The position numbers and the translations under genes are program-made. From Mycolicibacter terrae (GTDB taxonomy: Bacteria; Actinomycetota; Actinomycetes; Mycobacteriales; Mycobacteriaceae): DNA of 64,000 bases. Under the pieces are notes generated by a model that did not search any database, had not been told where the DNA came from, and saw nothing but the letters and a program-made list of their open reading frames with translations. This document shows, piece by piece, positions 31,551 through 40,331 of this stretch (its first letter is position 1; each line of letters starts with the position of its first letter). The stretch spans positions 4,464,001-4,528,000 of the forward strand of contig NZ_AP022564.1 in assembly GCF_010727125.1 (NCBI RefSeq), in the 5' to 3' direction.

Positions 31551-31592
31551 TGACATAACGCCCGTTGTCGCTCAAAGGCGGGCAACAATCAC
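31551..31592. repeat. embC-embA repeat, copy C (inverted)
   Basis: Reverse complement of copy A with 40 of 42 matches; the inner 35 bases are identical. It starts 2 bp after the winged-helix gene stop and lies 64 bp from the embC stop. Confidence 0.9.
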
Positions 31593-31655
31593 CCACCCGG
31601 GGGCCGGTGACAGTCGGGGCAGGTGGGACGGCAGGTGGGATTTGCGCCGTCCGGG

Positions 31656-34600
31656 TCAGTGCCGCAGCGGCGCGGGGCTCCACAGCCCGGACCGGACGGC
31701 CGTGCCCAGATCGAGGTGCGCCGGCGTCGCCGCCGGGTAATAGGGCGTCAACTGCTGCAGGGCACCCCAGTCGCGGAACCAGTCGTCGGCCAGATAGCTC
31801 GGCACCGTGGTCGCGCGCACCAGCAGCTCGGTGATGCCCAGCGGGCCGCCGCCGTTGTTGTCCATCACCGGTGAATTCGCCTCGGCGCCGAAGCGATCCG
31901 GCAGGATCCGCCACCTGGGCACCTCGGTCACGCCGTTCTGGTGGCCGAACGGGCGCTGGCACGGGAACGCCAGGCCCACCAGCCAGTCCAGCAGCACCGG
32001 ATCCTGCGAGCCCACCACCTCCTGCAGGCTGCGCAGCTGCGGGACGCGCGGCGGAGTCACCGCGATCCAGTGCTGCTGCGCCAGGTCGTCGTCGCGGACC
32101 ACCAACCGGATCCGGGTGGCCTCCGCCGGGATCGACGACATCGGCGCGCGCAGGTTGCGCCACGCCGGCACCGCACCGATGTCACCGAAATCGATGGTGC
32201 CGCCCGGCTTGTCGTTCGCGGCGCCGGACTCGGTGGCCCACTGGGCGGTGACCTCGCCGCGGTCGAAGCGGCCCGCGGCCGCCACCACCAGCAGCGGTCC
32301 GGCGTCGGCCCGGTCGGCGGGCAGCCGGTACCACGCCGAGCGCAGCAGCGCCGGCATCTGGATCCCGGGACGCCAGCTGCCCAGCACCGGCACCCGGGCC
32401 GGGTCCAGCTTGTAGGGCAGTCGGGCCCGCGAGCCGTTGATGCCCTCGGCCGCGCTCACGCCGCCCTCGGTGCCGGCCTCGCCGCTGGCGGTCTGCGCGT
32501 CGTCGTCGGCCAGCCTGCCCAATCCGGGCGGGCCGATCACCTGGTCGGCGGAGACGTCGGCGGGAATCCCGTTGGGGGCGAACCCGGCCGAGAAGGTCGC
32601 GCCCAAGGCGTCGTCGACGGGCGCGTCGATCGGCGCCAGCATCCCGGCGTTGGGGTCCTGCTCGACCAGCACGTCGTCGGCGAGCCCGCACGTCTTGCCG
32701 GTCCCCAGAACCGGGATGGCGGCCAGGTTGGACCGGCCCACCGTCCACGCCGGGTACTGGCCGAGCATCGCCGCCGTCAGCGACACCACCTCAAAGGCGA
32801 TCAGCACCCAGGAGGCGATTGCCAGCGGATAGCCGGACAGTGCCGTCCAGCGCGGCGGCCGGTCTTCGCCGTTGGCGAAGTGGAACCAGGCCGCCACCAA
32901 TGCCGCCAACACCGTCAGCGCCACTCCCATGGTGGCGAACGCCAGATGCCACTTGGGGAAGGCGTTGGACCACGGCACCCCGAAGTTCGAGACGTACCAC
33001 CAGCCGTTGACGCTGGCGAACGACAGCGCGGTGATGAACACCACCAGCGCGGTGAACAGTGTCCGGTTGCGCCGCGAGTGCATCGCCGCGGCGCTCACCG
33101 CGACGGCGGCCAGCGCGCCCAGTGATCCGGCCAGCCCGGCGAACACGCCGAAGTGATGTGTCCACTTGGTGGGGGTGAACATCATCGCGATGAAGGAGAT
33201 GATGGTGATCCCGATGATGCGCCGGCTCGGCCCGGCCGCGGTGCCGGGAATCCGGCCCTTGCGCAACGCCATCGCCACCGACACCACCAGTGCCACACCG
33301 AGCGCCAGCACCGGGAACCGGCGCGCCACCGAACCGTCCGGAGTAGCCAGGAACAGCCGCTCGTAGCGGACGTGCTCCTCGAACCACGCCAGGCTGGGCC
33401 CGACCGCGGACTTCAGTGTGCTGGCCTCGATCTCGCCGGCCAGGGTCTGGTCGCGGAAGATCACGATCGCGGTGATGCTGGCCGCGGCGGCGATCGGCGC
33501 CAGCAGCGGCAGCAGCCCGAACTGCGTGGAGCGCCGATGCAAGATGGTGCGCAACGGCCCGATCGCCACCAGCAGGGCACCGATGGAGGCGATGCCCGTC
33601 GGCCCGGAGAACAGTGTCAGCGCACCCGTGATGCACGCGATCGCCAGCGGCAGCAGCCGGCTGGTGGCCACCGCCCGTTCCACCGAGCACCAGGTCACCA
33701 GGATGCCCAGCGCGATGATCGGCTCCGGGCGCAGCCCGTTGTTCAGCGGCAGCCAGAACGCCAGGAACATGCCGGCCGCGGTCCAGGCCGCCGCGGGGCT
33801 GTGCTTGACGGCGTGCCCCAGCCGGGGCAGGACCTCGCGGCTGATCAGCCACCAGCAGGCCAGCGCCATCCCCAGGGTGGGCAGCCGCATCCAGATGCTG
33901 ATGGTGGACACCTGCGACCACACGGCCAGCAGGTCGTAGTACCAGCCGAACGGCGCCTCGGGGGTGCCGAACCAGCGGTAGAAGTTGGCCATGTAGCCGG
34001 CCCGCTCGGAGATCCGCGCCATGGTCAGGATGTAGCCGTCATCGGAGGTGTTGGCGCCGACAAAGTGCCACCACACCAACACGCACGTCACCAGTGCGTC
34101 CAGCGGCGACAACGACCACCAGCGGGCCGGCAGGAACCGGCGGTGTCGGGTGCCGTCGGCGGTGTCCAGGACGTGCAGGGCGATCAGCGCCATGACCGTC
34201 AGCGCCACCCCGAGGATCATCGCCGCCAGCTTCAGCGGGGTGGGCGCGCTGGAGAAGCGGGTGTCGACGGTGGCGGTGAAGTCCAGCCCGTCGGGTGCCG
34301 GACCCTCCAGGTCGGTGTAGACGCCGACGATCTGCGGCCGGAAGTCATAGCCGCTGCGGGTGCCTTTCAGCGGCGAGCCGGGGTGCTCGGCGTTGGGCCC
34401 CTGCTTGAGGCCGACGAACTCGGCGGTGACACGGTCGGCGTGCGCGGTGAACGTCAACTTCTGGCAATCCGGGCCGAGCACCTGCGACAGCGGCGCCACC
34501 ACCACCGGCACGTTGCGCACCACCAGGACCAGGTCGTCGTTGACGCGTTCGATGAGCAGTCCGCGGTCGACGGCCTTGGGCGCCTGCTTGGGCACCGTGG

Positions 34601-34853
34601 ACAGCAGCACGGTCCTGGTCTTGGTCAGACCGGACGCGGCCTGACACGGCACGGTGATGTCCAGATCGGTGGCCACGTAGCTGATCAGCGGCGCCTGCAC
34701 GCTGGTCAGAGTGCCGTTCTGCGGCCAGTTCAGCTCGGCGGTGGTCTGCTTGACCGGCAGCAGCGGGGTGAGGATCGCCAGCAGGGTGCCCAGTACGCCG
34801 GCGACGACGGCGACGGCCCGAGCGATCCGGAAGTCGGCGCGCGTATCGGTCAC
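31656..34853 (-). CDS. embC: Arabinosyltransferase EmbC
   Basis: GT-C arabinosyltransferase that extends the arabinan of lipoarabinomannan, using decaprenyl-phosphoryl-arabinose at the outer face of the membrane. GTG 34853 (VTDTRADFRIARAVAVV) is the start that matches the family; the open frame upstream is antisense to the neighbouring hydrolase gene. The catalytic pair is Asp271-Asp272 (TSDDGYILTMARI). EmbC-type features include GLKQGPNAEHPGSPL and the C-terminal binding region with NSPVMDNNGGGPLGITELL and the end GLWSPAPLRH. Length 1,065 aa (M. tuberculosis ~1,094). Only 29 bp separate its start from the divergent hydrolase start, so their promoters must overlap. Confidence 0.96.
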   Translation of the reverse strand: MTDTRADFRIARAVAVVAGVLGTLLAILTPLLPVKQTTAELNWPQNGTLTSVQAPLISYVATDLDITVPCQAASGLTKTRTVLLSTVPKQAPKAVDRGLLIERVNDDLVLVVRNVPVVVAPLSQVLGPDCQKLTFTAHADRVTAEFVGLKQGPNAEHPGSPLKGTRSGYDFRPQIVGVYTDLEGPAPDGLDFTATVDTRFSSAPTPLKLAAMILGVALTVMALIALHVLDTADGTRHRRFLPARWWSLSPLDALVTCVLVWWHFVGANTSDDGYILTMARISERAGYMANFYRWFGTPEAPFGWYYDLLAVWSQVSTISIWMRLPTLGMALACWWLISREVLPRLGHAVKHSPAAAWTAAGMFLAFWLPLNNGLRPEPIIALGILVTWCSVERAVATSRLLPLAIACITGALTLFSGPTGIASIGALLVAIGPLRTILHRRSTQFGLLPLLAPIAAAASITAIVIFRDQTLAGEIEASTLKSAVGPSLAWFEEHVRYERLFLATPDGSVARRFPVLALGVALVVSVAMALRKGRIPGTAAGPSRRIIGITIISFIAMMFTPTKWTHHFGVFAGLAGSLGALAAVAVSAAAMHSRRNRTLFTALVVFITALSFASVNGWWYVSNFGVPWSNAFPKWHLAFATMGVALTVLAALVAAWFHFANGEDRPPRWTALSGYPLAIASWVLIAFEVVSLTAAMLGQYPAWTVGRSNLAAIPVLGTGKTCGLADDVLVEQDPNAGMLAPIDAPVDDALGATFSAGFAPNGIPADVSADQVIGPPGLGRLADDDAQTASGEAGTEGGVSAAEGINGSRARLPYKLDPARVPVLGSWRPGIQMPALLRSAWYRLPADRADAGPLLVVAAAGRFDRGEVTAQWATESGAANDKPGGTIDFGDIGAVPAWRNLRAPMSSIPAEATRIRLVVRDDDLAQQHWIAVTPPRVPQLRSLQEVVGSQDPVLLDWLVGLAFPCQRPFGHQNGVTEVPRWRILPDRFGAEANSPVMDNNGGGPLGITELLVRATTVPSYLADDWFRDWGALQQLTPYYPAATPAHLDLGTAVRSGLWSPAPLRH

Positions 34854-34882
34854 GGACCTAGATGCTATCGGTGAGCTCGGCG

Positions 34883-35614
34883 ATGCCGCTGAGCGTGTCT
34901 GCCGGGCAGACTTGCACCGTGGACACCGTCGAGTACGCCCCCGGCCGGCTGGTCGATCTGTTCGGTGAGCCTTCCGGGCGAACCGCTCTGCTGTGGCACG
35001 GCAAACAGCCCGACGCCCGCAGCGCGGTCCGGCCACTTGCCGAACTGGTCGCCGCGCATGGCATGCAGGTGGTGGTGCCCGACTGGAACTCGCACCGCGA
35101 CGACGGCGGGCGCGCAGATCTGCTGGGCTCGGTGCGGTTCGCGCGCGAACGGGCCGCGGACGCCGACGGCCTGATCCTGGTGGGCTGGTCGATGGGCGGC
35201 GCCGCGGCGGCCGGGCTGGCGATTCAGGCGAGCCGGTACGGCGTCGGCTTTTCTCACGTGGTCTGCCTCGCCGGCGCGTTCATGGTTCCCGACCCGATCA
35301 GCGGCGAGGTCCCGGCCGCCTGGCTGCCCGGCGACCGGCGCTGCCCGATCACGTTGCTGCATGGCACCGCGGACGACGTCGTACCGCTGACGGCGAGCCG
35401 CGAGTTCGCCGCCGCCTTGGCGCACCACCGGTGGCCGGTGGAATTGGTCGAGTTGGCCGCCGATCACGGCTCGATCGCCGGGGCCGGCTACGACCCCGAG
35501 GCCGACCGCTATGCCGCCGCCACCGACCGCCACACGCTGGCGGTCGCCGCCGAGGTGGCCGGGCGGATCACCGCCGCACCGCCAGCACGAACGGGCCGAT
35601 CTTCTCCACGCTGA
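34883..35614 (+). CDS. Alpha/beta hydrolase (dienelactone-hydrolase/esterase-like)
   Basis: About 243-aa single-domain alpha/beta hydrolase. The nucleophile is in GWSMGGAAAAG; the charge-relay Asp is probably in HGTADDVVPL and the His in AADHGSIAG. ATG 34883 has GGTGAG (34871-34876) at a proper distance; ATG 34862 and GTG 34919 are alternatives, and the recognisable domain starts near VDTVEYAPGRLVDLFG. There is no signal peptide, so it is probably cytosolic. Substrate unknown. It lies between embC and aftA, which are adjacent in M. tuberculosis. It is divergent from embC and convergent with aftA, overlapping the aftA 3' end by 47 bp. Confidence 0.75.
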   Translation: MPLSVSAGQTCTVDTVEYAPGRLVDLFGEPSGRTALLWHGKQPDARSAVRPLAELVAAHGMQVVVPDWNSHRDDGGRADLLGSVRFARERAADADGLILVGWSMGGAAAAGLAIQASRYGVGFSHVVCLAGAFMVPDPISGEVPAAWLPGDRRCPITLLHGTADDVVPLTASREFAAALAHHRWPVELVELAADHGSIAGAGYDPEADRYAAATDRHTLAVAAEVAGRITAAPPARTGRSSPR

Positions 35615-37523
35615 ACGCCGGCCCGGTAAACAGTGCTGCGTCCAGGTCGACGGTGTAGCGGCGAACGTTGGGGTGGTTGGGGTAGACGTCCTTGGCCAAT
35701 CGCAGCGTGTAGGTGTCCCCGGGGCCCGGACGCATCAGAAACACCGTCGGCGCCGGCCACGGCAGGTCGTCGAGCGCGTGGGTGAACTGGTCGGCGGTCT
35801 CCAACTTCGACCAGGCCTGGATCGCGGCGGCGCGGGCGGAGAACTGCGCCAGCGGGTTGGCGTAGTGGCTCGTCAGGCCCTGGAACCCCCAGTAGGGGTA
35901 GAAGGACAGGAAGCTGTAGTCGGCGGTGAGCACCACCGTCTCGTTACGGCGCTTACCGGTGGCTTTGGTGATCGCATGGTCGACGGCCTCGTAGTACTTC
36001 GCCGCGCCGGGCGGGCGCCGGTCGCCGCGTTCGCCGTGGCCGTCGGTGTCGGTGTAGGCGACGGTGATGTCGGGGCGCAACACCTCGGGGATGTCCTGGC
36101 TGAACGCCAGCGCCCCGACCAGCCCCACCGCCGTCGCCGCCGGATACACCACGGTGTGCCACCCGTGCCCGGCGCGGCCGAGTGCCCGAGCGCCCTCGAT
36201 GAAGCCGAACACCCCGGCGGTGGCCAGCAGCACCGTCAGCGTCGGCTGCAGCCGGAAACTCAGCAGCGTGGTGCGGGCCAAAGTGGACAGCATGGACAAC
36301 AGCGACCACAAATAGACGCCGACGACGGCGATCGCCAGCGCGGCCGCGCGGGTCGACTTGGTGGCCCGCACCACCAGCCATAGCGTGCCCAGCAGGCACA
36401 GCGCGCCGAGCAGGGTGAACTGCAGCATCGGGAAACTCAGCTGGGCGCCGTCGCCGGGCAGATAGTGCCGGGCGCTGCCGGTGTCGCTGATCGGGTTGCG
36501 CAGTGTGGCCAGCAGATACGGCGTCCAGGTGATCGAGGCGATAGCCGCGGCGATCACGCCGATCACCACCAGCCTGGCCGGCGGGTCCAGCGTGGCCCGC
36601 AGACCGGTGCGCCGTACCGCCCGCGAGCCCGCCAGCAGCAGAGCCATCAGCGTCACGGTGAAGGCGGTGTAGGCCACCAGCAGGGTGTAGAAGGTGGCGG
36701 CGAAGCCGAGGAAGATACCGGCCCCGGCCACCGCGCCCCAGCCGCGTCGGGCCCCGGCGCGCAGGCCCGACCAGGCCAGGATCAGCACCGGGGGGAGCAG
36801 CACGGTGATCATCGCCGCGTAGGGCTCCGGGGAGCTGTAGGCCAGCGTCACCGCGGCACCGGCGATCGTGGCGATCAGCGCGTACTCGAAGCGGATCATC
36901 TTGTTCCACAACACCAGTGCGACCGCGACCGCTATGGCCATCGAGGTGATCGCCCACGGCTTGTACATCTCCCAGGCCGGCAGCCCGGTCAGCGCCGCGG
37001 CGCGGCCCCCGAGCCAGAACCAGCCCGGCGGGTAGTAGGACGGCAGTCCCAGGTAGGTCATGTCGTGAAGTGCCGGGCTGTCGGCCATCCGGGTCAGGTA
37101 TTCGGTGCGGAACTGCTGATCCACCGAGACCCCGAACAGGTAGAGCTTGGTGGCGCCCAACGGCATTGCCAGGGTCACCACCGAGAACGCACTGGTGAAC
37201 ACCACCGCGGCCAGCCAGGCCGGCGCGCGGCATCCCCGTCGCCACCACCACGCGGCGCCGGCCAGCCCGGCCAGGCAGCCGACCTGCCCGACGGTGGTCA
37301 GCGCGTGCAGTTGGTTCGACGAGGGATACGCCGGCCACTGCACCCGGTCGATCGCCACCAGCGCGACCACGGCGACGACGACGGCGATGACGCCCGCCAG
37401 GATCATCTGGGCCAACGTTTTACCGGAAGTGCCCAGCGCATTAGCTACCGGATTCTGACCGCGAGCAGACACAAAGTCGCACGAATCGGCCACTCGGCGT
37501 GCGAGTTTATGTCTGCTCGGCAT
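35568..37523 (-). CDS. aftA: Arabinofuranosyltransferase AftA
   Basis: Adds the first arabinofuranose to the galactan of arabinogalactan, from decaprenyl-phosphoryl-arabinose. It is a GT-C membrane enzyme with a multi-helix N-terminal part and a soluble C-terminal part. Strong family stretches are FPSSN-type NQLHALTTVGQVGCL, GISVDQQFRTEYLTRM-like, GLPSYYPPGWFWLGGRAA, AYSSPEPYAAMITVLLPP and VLTADYSFLSFYPYWGFQ. Length 651 aa (M. tuberculosis ~643). The start ATG 37523 gives an N-terminus MPSRHK that lies inside a long palindromic repeat. Without it, the first clear membrane segment starts at MILAGVIAVVV about 40 residues later, so the native start is uncertain. Confidence 0.94.
   Translation of the reverse strand: MPSRHKLARRVADSCDFVSARGQNPVANALGTSGKTLAQMILAGVIAVVVAVVALVAIDRVQWPAYPSSNQLHALTTVGQVGCLAGLAGAAWWWRRGCRAPAWLAAVVFTSAFSVVTLAMPLGATKLYLFGVSVDQQFRTEYLTRMADSPALHDMTYLGLPSYYPPGWFWLGGRAAALTGLPAWEMYKPWAITSMAIAVAVALVLWNKMIRFEYALIATIAGAAVTLAYSSPEPYAAMITVLLPPVLILAWSGLRAGARRGWGAVAGAGIFLGFAATFYTLLVAYTAFTVTLMALLLAGSRAVRRTGLRATLDPPARLVVIGVIAAAIASITWTPYLLATLRNPISDTGSARHYLPGDGAQLSFPMLQFTLLGALCLLGTLWLVVRATKSTRAAALAIAVVGVYLWSLLSMLSTLARTTLLSFRLQPTLTVLLATAGVFGFIEGARALGRAGHGWHTVVYPAATAVGLVGALAFSQDIPEVLRPDITVAYTDTDGHGERGDRRPPGAAKYYEAVDHAITKATGKRRNETVVLTADYSFLSFYPYWGFQGLTSHYANPLAQFSARAAAIQAWSKLETADQFTHALDDLPWPAPTVFLMRPGPGDTYTLRLAKDVYPNHPNVRRYTVDLDAALFTGPAFSVEKIGPFVLAVRR
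37461..37520. repeat. Palindromic repeat overlapping the aftA 5' end
   Basis: Arms GCGAGCAGACACAAAGTCGC at 37461-37480 and the nearly complementary GCGAGTTTATGTCTGCTCGG at 37501-37520 (extended pair 19 of 22 matched) with a spacer of about 16-20 nt. It begins just after the aftA start codon and encodes residues 2-21 of the annotated protein. Confidence 0.75.
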
Positions 37524-37527
37524 CAGA

Positions 37528-38292
37528 TTAGATCGGCAGCCGGCGGAAGATCGCCCGCGGGACGTGCCGCAGCACCATCATGACGTAGCGGAATGCTCCT
37601 GGCGCCCAGACGATTTCCTTGCCCCTGGCGGCTGCGGTCACCGCCAGCTCGGCGACGTCCTCCTTGTCGACGGTCAGCGGCGCTTCCTTGACGTGCGCGG
37701 AGAACCGGGTGCGCACCTGGCCGGGCCGGATCACCAGCACCCGCACCCCGTGCTCCCGCAGTGCCTCGCCCAGGCCGAGGTAGAAGCCGTCGAGGCCGGC
37801 CTTGGTGGATCCGTAGACGAAGTTCGTCCGGCGCACCCGCTCACCGGCCACCGAGCTCATCGCGATGATCTGCCCGAAGCCCTGGGCGCCCATCTTGTTC
37901 GCGAGCAGCACGCCCACGGAAACCGCTGCGGTGTAGTTGATCTCGGCCACCTGCACCGCCTTGGCCTGGTCGTGCCAGAGCTCCTCGGCGTCGGCGTCCA
38001 TACCGAAGGCGACGATCGCGACGTCTATATCGCCGTCGCCGAACGCGGAGTCGATCATCGCCGGGTGACTGCCGGTGTCCAGCGCGTCGAAGTCGACGAT
38101 CCGCACCGATTTGGCGCCGGCGGCCTCCATCTGCGCCACTGCGCCGTCGCGGCCGGGATCACCGGGCAGGCAGGCCAGCACCACGCTCGCCGAGGCGTTG
38201 CGCAGGTAGCGCGCACAGATCGCCAGCCCGATCTCAGAAGTGCCGCCGAGCAGCAGGATCGATTGGGGATTTCCCGTGGCGTCGAACACCAT
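37528..38292 (-). CDS. dprE2: Decaprenylphosphoryl-2-keto-ribose reductase DprE2
   Basis: Short-chain dehydrogenase that reduces the keto intermediate made by DprE1 to decaprenyl-phosphoryl-arabinose, the sole arabinan donor. The NAD(H)-binding motif GGTSEIG is at 16-22 and the catalytic set at Ser146/147 (MSSVAG), Tyr160 and Lys164 (YGSTKAG). Length 254 aa, equal to the M. tuberculosis protein. The ATG directly follows the dprE1 stop (TAG then ATG), so the pair is coupled. aftA begins 4 bp beyond its stop. Confidence 0.97.
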   Translation of the reverse strand: MVFDATGNPQSILLLGGTSEIGLAICARYLRNASASVVLACLPGDPGRDGAVAQMEAAGAKSVRIVDFDALDTGSHPAMIDSAFGDGDIDVAIVAFGMDADAEELWHDQAKAVQVAEINYTAAVSVGVLLANKMGAQGFGQIIAMSSVAGERVRRTNFVYGSTKAGLDGFYLGLGEALREHGVRVLVIRPGQVRTRFSAHVKEAPLTVDKEDVAELAVTAAARGKEIVWAPGAFRYVMMVLRHVPRAIFRRLPI

Positions 38293-39675
38293 CTACAAAA
38301 GCTCCAAACGTCGGGCCATGTCCGAGGCGAAGATCCCGTCGGGATCGACCTTGCGGCGCACCGCGATCCATTCCTCGATGCGCGGATACATGGCGTGGAA
38401 CATCTCCGCGGAGGTGCGGGAATCCTTGGCGGTGTAGAGCCGGCCGCCGAACTCCAGCACCCGGCGGTCCAGGCCGTTGAGGAATTCGTTGAGGCCGGGC
38501 TTGATCTGGAAATCCACGCAGACGTTCCAGCCGGGGATCGGGAAGCTCAGCGGCGCCTGGTTGCCCGGGCCGAACAGCTTGAACACGTTGAGGAACGAGT
38601 AGTGCCCGCTGGCCTGGATGTCGTACATGATGGCCTTGAACTCGTCGACCGCCTCGGTGGGCACCACGAATTGATACTGCCCGAAGCCGGCCGAGCCGTA
38701 GGCCCGGTTCCACTCACCGACCATGTCCAGCGGGTGATAGAACTGCGTCAGGTTCTGCGCCTTGCCGCGGTAGCTGCCGGATTTGCGGTACCACAACTCG
38801 GTCATCGCACCGAAGATCAACTTGTTGCCCAACCCGTTCGGGAAGATGTCTGGGGCGGTGAAGAACTGCGGCGCATCGAATTTCAGCGGGTCGCGGGCCA
38901 ACTTGTCGGGCAGCTGGTCCAACCTGGCCAGTGACCCGCGTGAGATCGCGGCCCGGCCCAGTTTGGGCGGCGCACTGATGGCGTCGAACCAGGCCGAGGA
39001 ATAGGTGTAGTCGGCCTCGCTGCCGTCGCTGTGGAAGGCGATGGTCTCATCCAGGCCGGCGGTGACGTCGCCGTCGGCGATGAAGTACGCCGTCTCGGTC
39101 GGAGTCATCGCGATCGTCGCGCGCAGCACGATCCCGGTCAGGCCGTTGCCGCCGACTGTGGCCCAAAACAGCTCCGACTCGTCACCGTCCGGGGTCAGGT
39201 GGCGCACCGAACCGTCGGCGGTCAGCAACTGCATCGACACCACGTGGTTGCCGAAACTGCCGGCGCTGTGGTGGTTTTTGCCGTGGATGTCGCAGGCGAT
39301 CGCCCCGCCGACGGTGACCTGCCGGGTCCCGGGCAGCACCGGCACCCACAGGCCCAGCGGCAGTGCGGCCCGCATCAGCTGATCCAGGTTGACCCCGGCA
39401 TCGACGTCGACGCACGCGGTGGCCGCGTCCATTGAATGGATCCGGTTCAGCGCGGTCATGTCGACGACCAGACCGCCGCCGTTCTGGGCGTTGTCGCCAT
39501 AAGAGCGCCCCAGCCCGCGGGCGATCACGCCGCGCGATCCCGCGTCGGAGGCCCGCGCCACCGCCTTGGCGATGACGTCGACATCGGGGGTCGCCAGCAC
39601 CTGCGCCACGCTCGGCGCGGTGCGGCCCCAACCGGTCAGTCGCCGCGCGGTGGTCGGCAATTCAGTGCTCAACAT
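38293..39675 (-). CDS. dprE1: Decaprenylphosphoryl-ribose 2'-oxidase DprE1
   Basis: FAD-dependent oxidase (VAO/GlcD family) that oxidises decaprenyl-phosphoryl-ribose at C2' in the periplasm-facing arabinose donor pathway. ATG 39675 (MLSTELPTTARRLTGWGR) matches the family start and gives 460 aa (461 in M. tuberculosis). FAD-binding stretches RGLGRSYGDNAQNGGG and GGAIACDIHGKNHHSAGSFG are complete. Cys386 in GWNVCVDF corresponds to the Cys387 attacked by nitro-benzothiazinones in M. tuberculosis, and Lys of LNVFKLFGP is present. It is the first gene of the arabinan block and divergent from a small membrane protein gene, with 77 bp between the starts. Confidence 0.97.
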   Translation of the reverse strand: MLSTELPTTARRLTGWGRTAPSVAQVLATPDVDVIAKAVARASDAGSRGVIARGLGRSYGDNAQNGGGLVVDMTALNRIHSMDAATACVDVDAGVNLDQLMRAALPLGLWVPVLPGTRQVTVGGAIACDIHGKNHHSAGSFGNHVVSMQLLTADGSVRHLTPDGDESELFWATVGGNGLTGIVLRATIAMTPTETAYFIADGDVTAGLDETIAFHSDGSEADYTYSSAWFDAISAPPKLGRAAISRGSLARLDQLPDKLARDPLKFDAPQFFTAPDIFPNGLGNKLIFGAMTELWYRKSGSYRGKAQNLTQFYHPLDMVGEWNRAYGSAGFGQYQFVVPTEAVDEFKAIMYDIQASGHYSFLNVFKLFGPGNQAPLSFPIPGWNVCVDFQIKPGLNEFLNGLDRRVLEFGGRLYTAKDSRTSAEMFHAMYPRIEEWIAVRRKVDPDGIFASDMARRLELL

Positions 39676-39752
39676 CGTCCAAGAGGGTACCGCCAACGCG
39701 CCGCTTCCCGGTTTTGCGTGACTAAACGGATGACTACCGTTACGATCGCGCA

Positions 39753-40313
39753 ATGCCTGAGACTCCCCCCACTGATTCCCCGTCCGCGGCCAAGCCCGTC
39801 AAGCCCAAGACCGCGGGTTTTCCGAAATCTTCCACTCCATCTCAAGGCCTGTCGGTACCGACGATCGCCGCTCTGGGCCTGGCGGTGCTCGGCATCGTGC
39901 TCGCCATCTTCGGGTGGTTCCACCCGTCCACGAGCCAGAAGTTCTCCGACGATCAGCGGCAGGAAGCCAAGGGCAAGATCTGCGACTCGCAGAGCGTGGT
40001 GCGGCAGGGCACGCAGTTCAACACCAACCTGCAGAACCCGGTGCCCGGCGACCTGGCCGGTGACCTGGCGGTGGGCACCAACGCCCGGCTGTCACTGTTC
40101 GCCGGCGGCGCGTTCCTGCACCAGCGTCTGGAGGCCAACCCGGCCACCCCGGACGACGTGGCCAAGGCCGTGGGCGACATGGCCGACACGCTGGAGGCGC
40201 TCAGCATCAACTACCTGGCCGGGCACTCGCCCGATGACTCGGTGCAGCAGCCGCTGCGTGACCAGCTGCGCGGTCAGATCGACGTGCTCGACAACCTCTG
40301 CCAGCCGCAGTAA
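39753..40313 (+). CDS. Conserved mycobacterial-type membrane protein, unknown function
   Basis: 186-aa protein with a Pro/Lys/Ser-rich cytosolic N-terminus (~30 residues), one membrane segment (about 35-56, VPTIAALGLAVLGIVLAIFG) and an outer soluble domain of ~125 residues that looks helical and holds two Cys (GKICDSQ and the near-terminal NLCQPQ), possibly disulfide-linked. I do not recognise a named family. It replaces the GtrA-type gene (Rv3789) that stands next to dprE1 in M. tuberculosis. No strong ribosome site precedes ATG 39753. A hairpin follows its stop. Confidence 0.75.
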   Translation: MPETPPTDSPSAAKPVKPKTAGFPKSSTPSQGLSVPTIAALGLAVLGIVLAIFGWFHPSTSQKFSDDQRQEAKGKICDSQSVVRQGTQFNTNLQNPVPGDLAGDLAVGTNARLSLFAGGAFLHQRLEANPATPDDVAKAVGDMADTLEALSINYLAGHSPDDSVQQPLRDQLRGQIDVLDNLCQPQ

Positions 40314-40331
40314 CCCCGTAGCTATCCGGTT

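Noticed and set aside
30904..32163. 419-codon - strand frame spanning the embC 3' end and the embC-embA insert
   Set aside because: It runs antisense to the winged-helix gene, through all three repeat copies and in a different frame from embC; the translation is low-complexity Pro/Arg/Ala.
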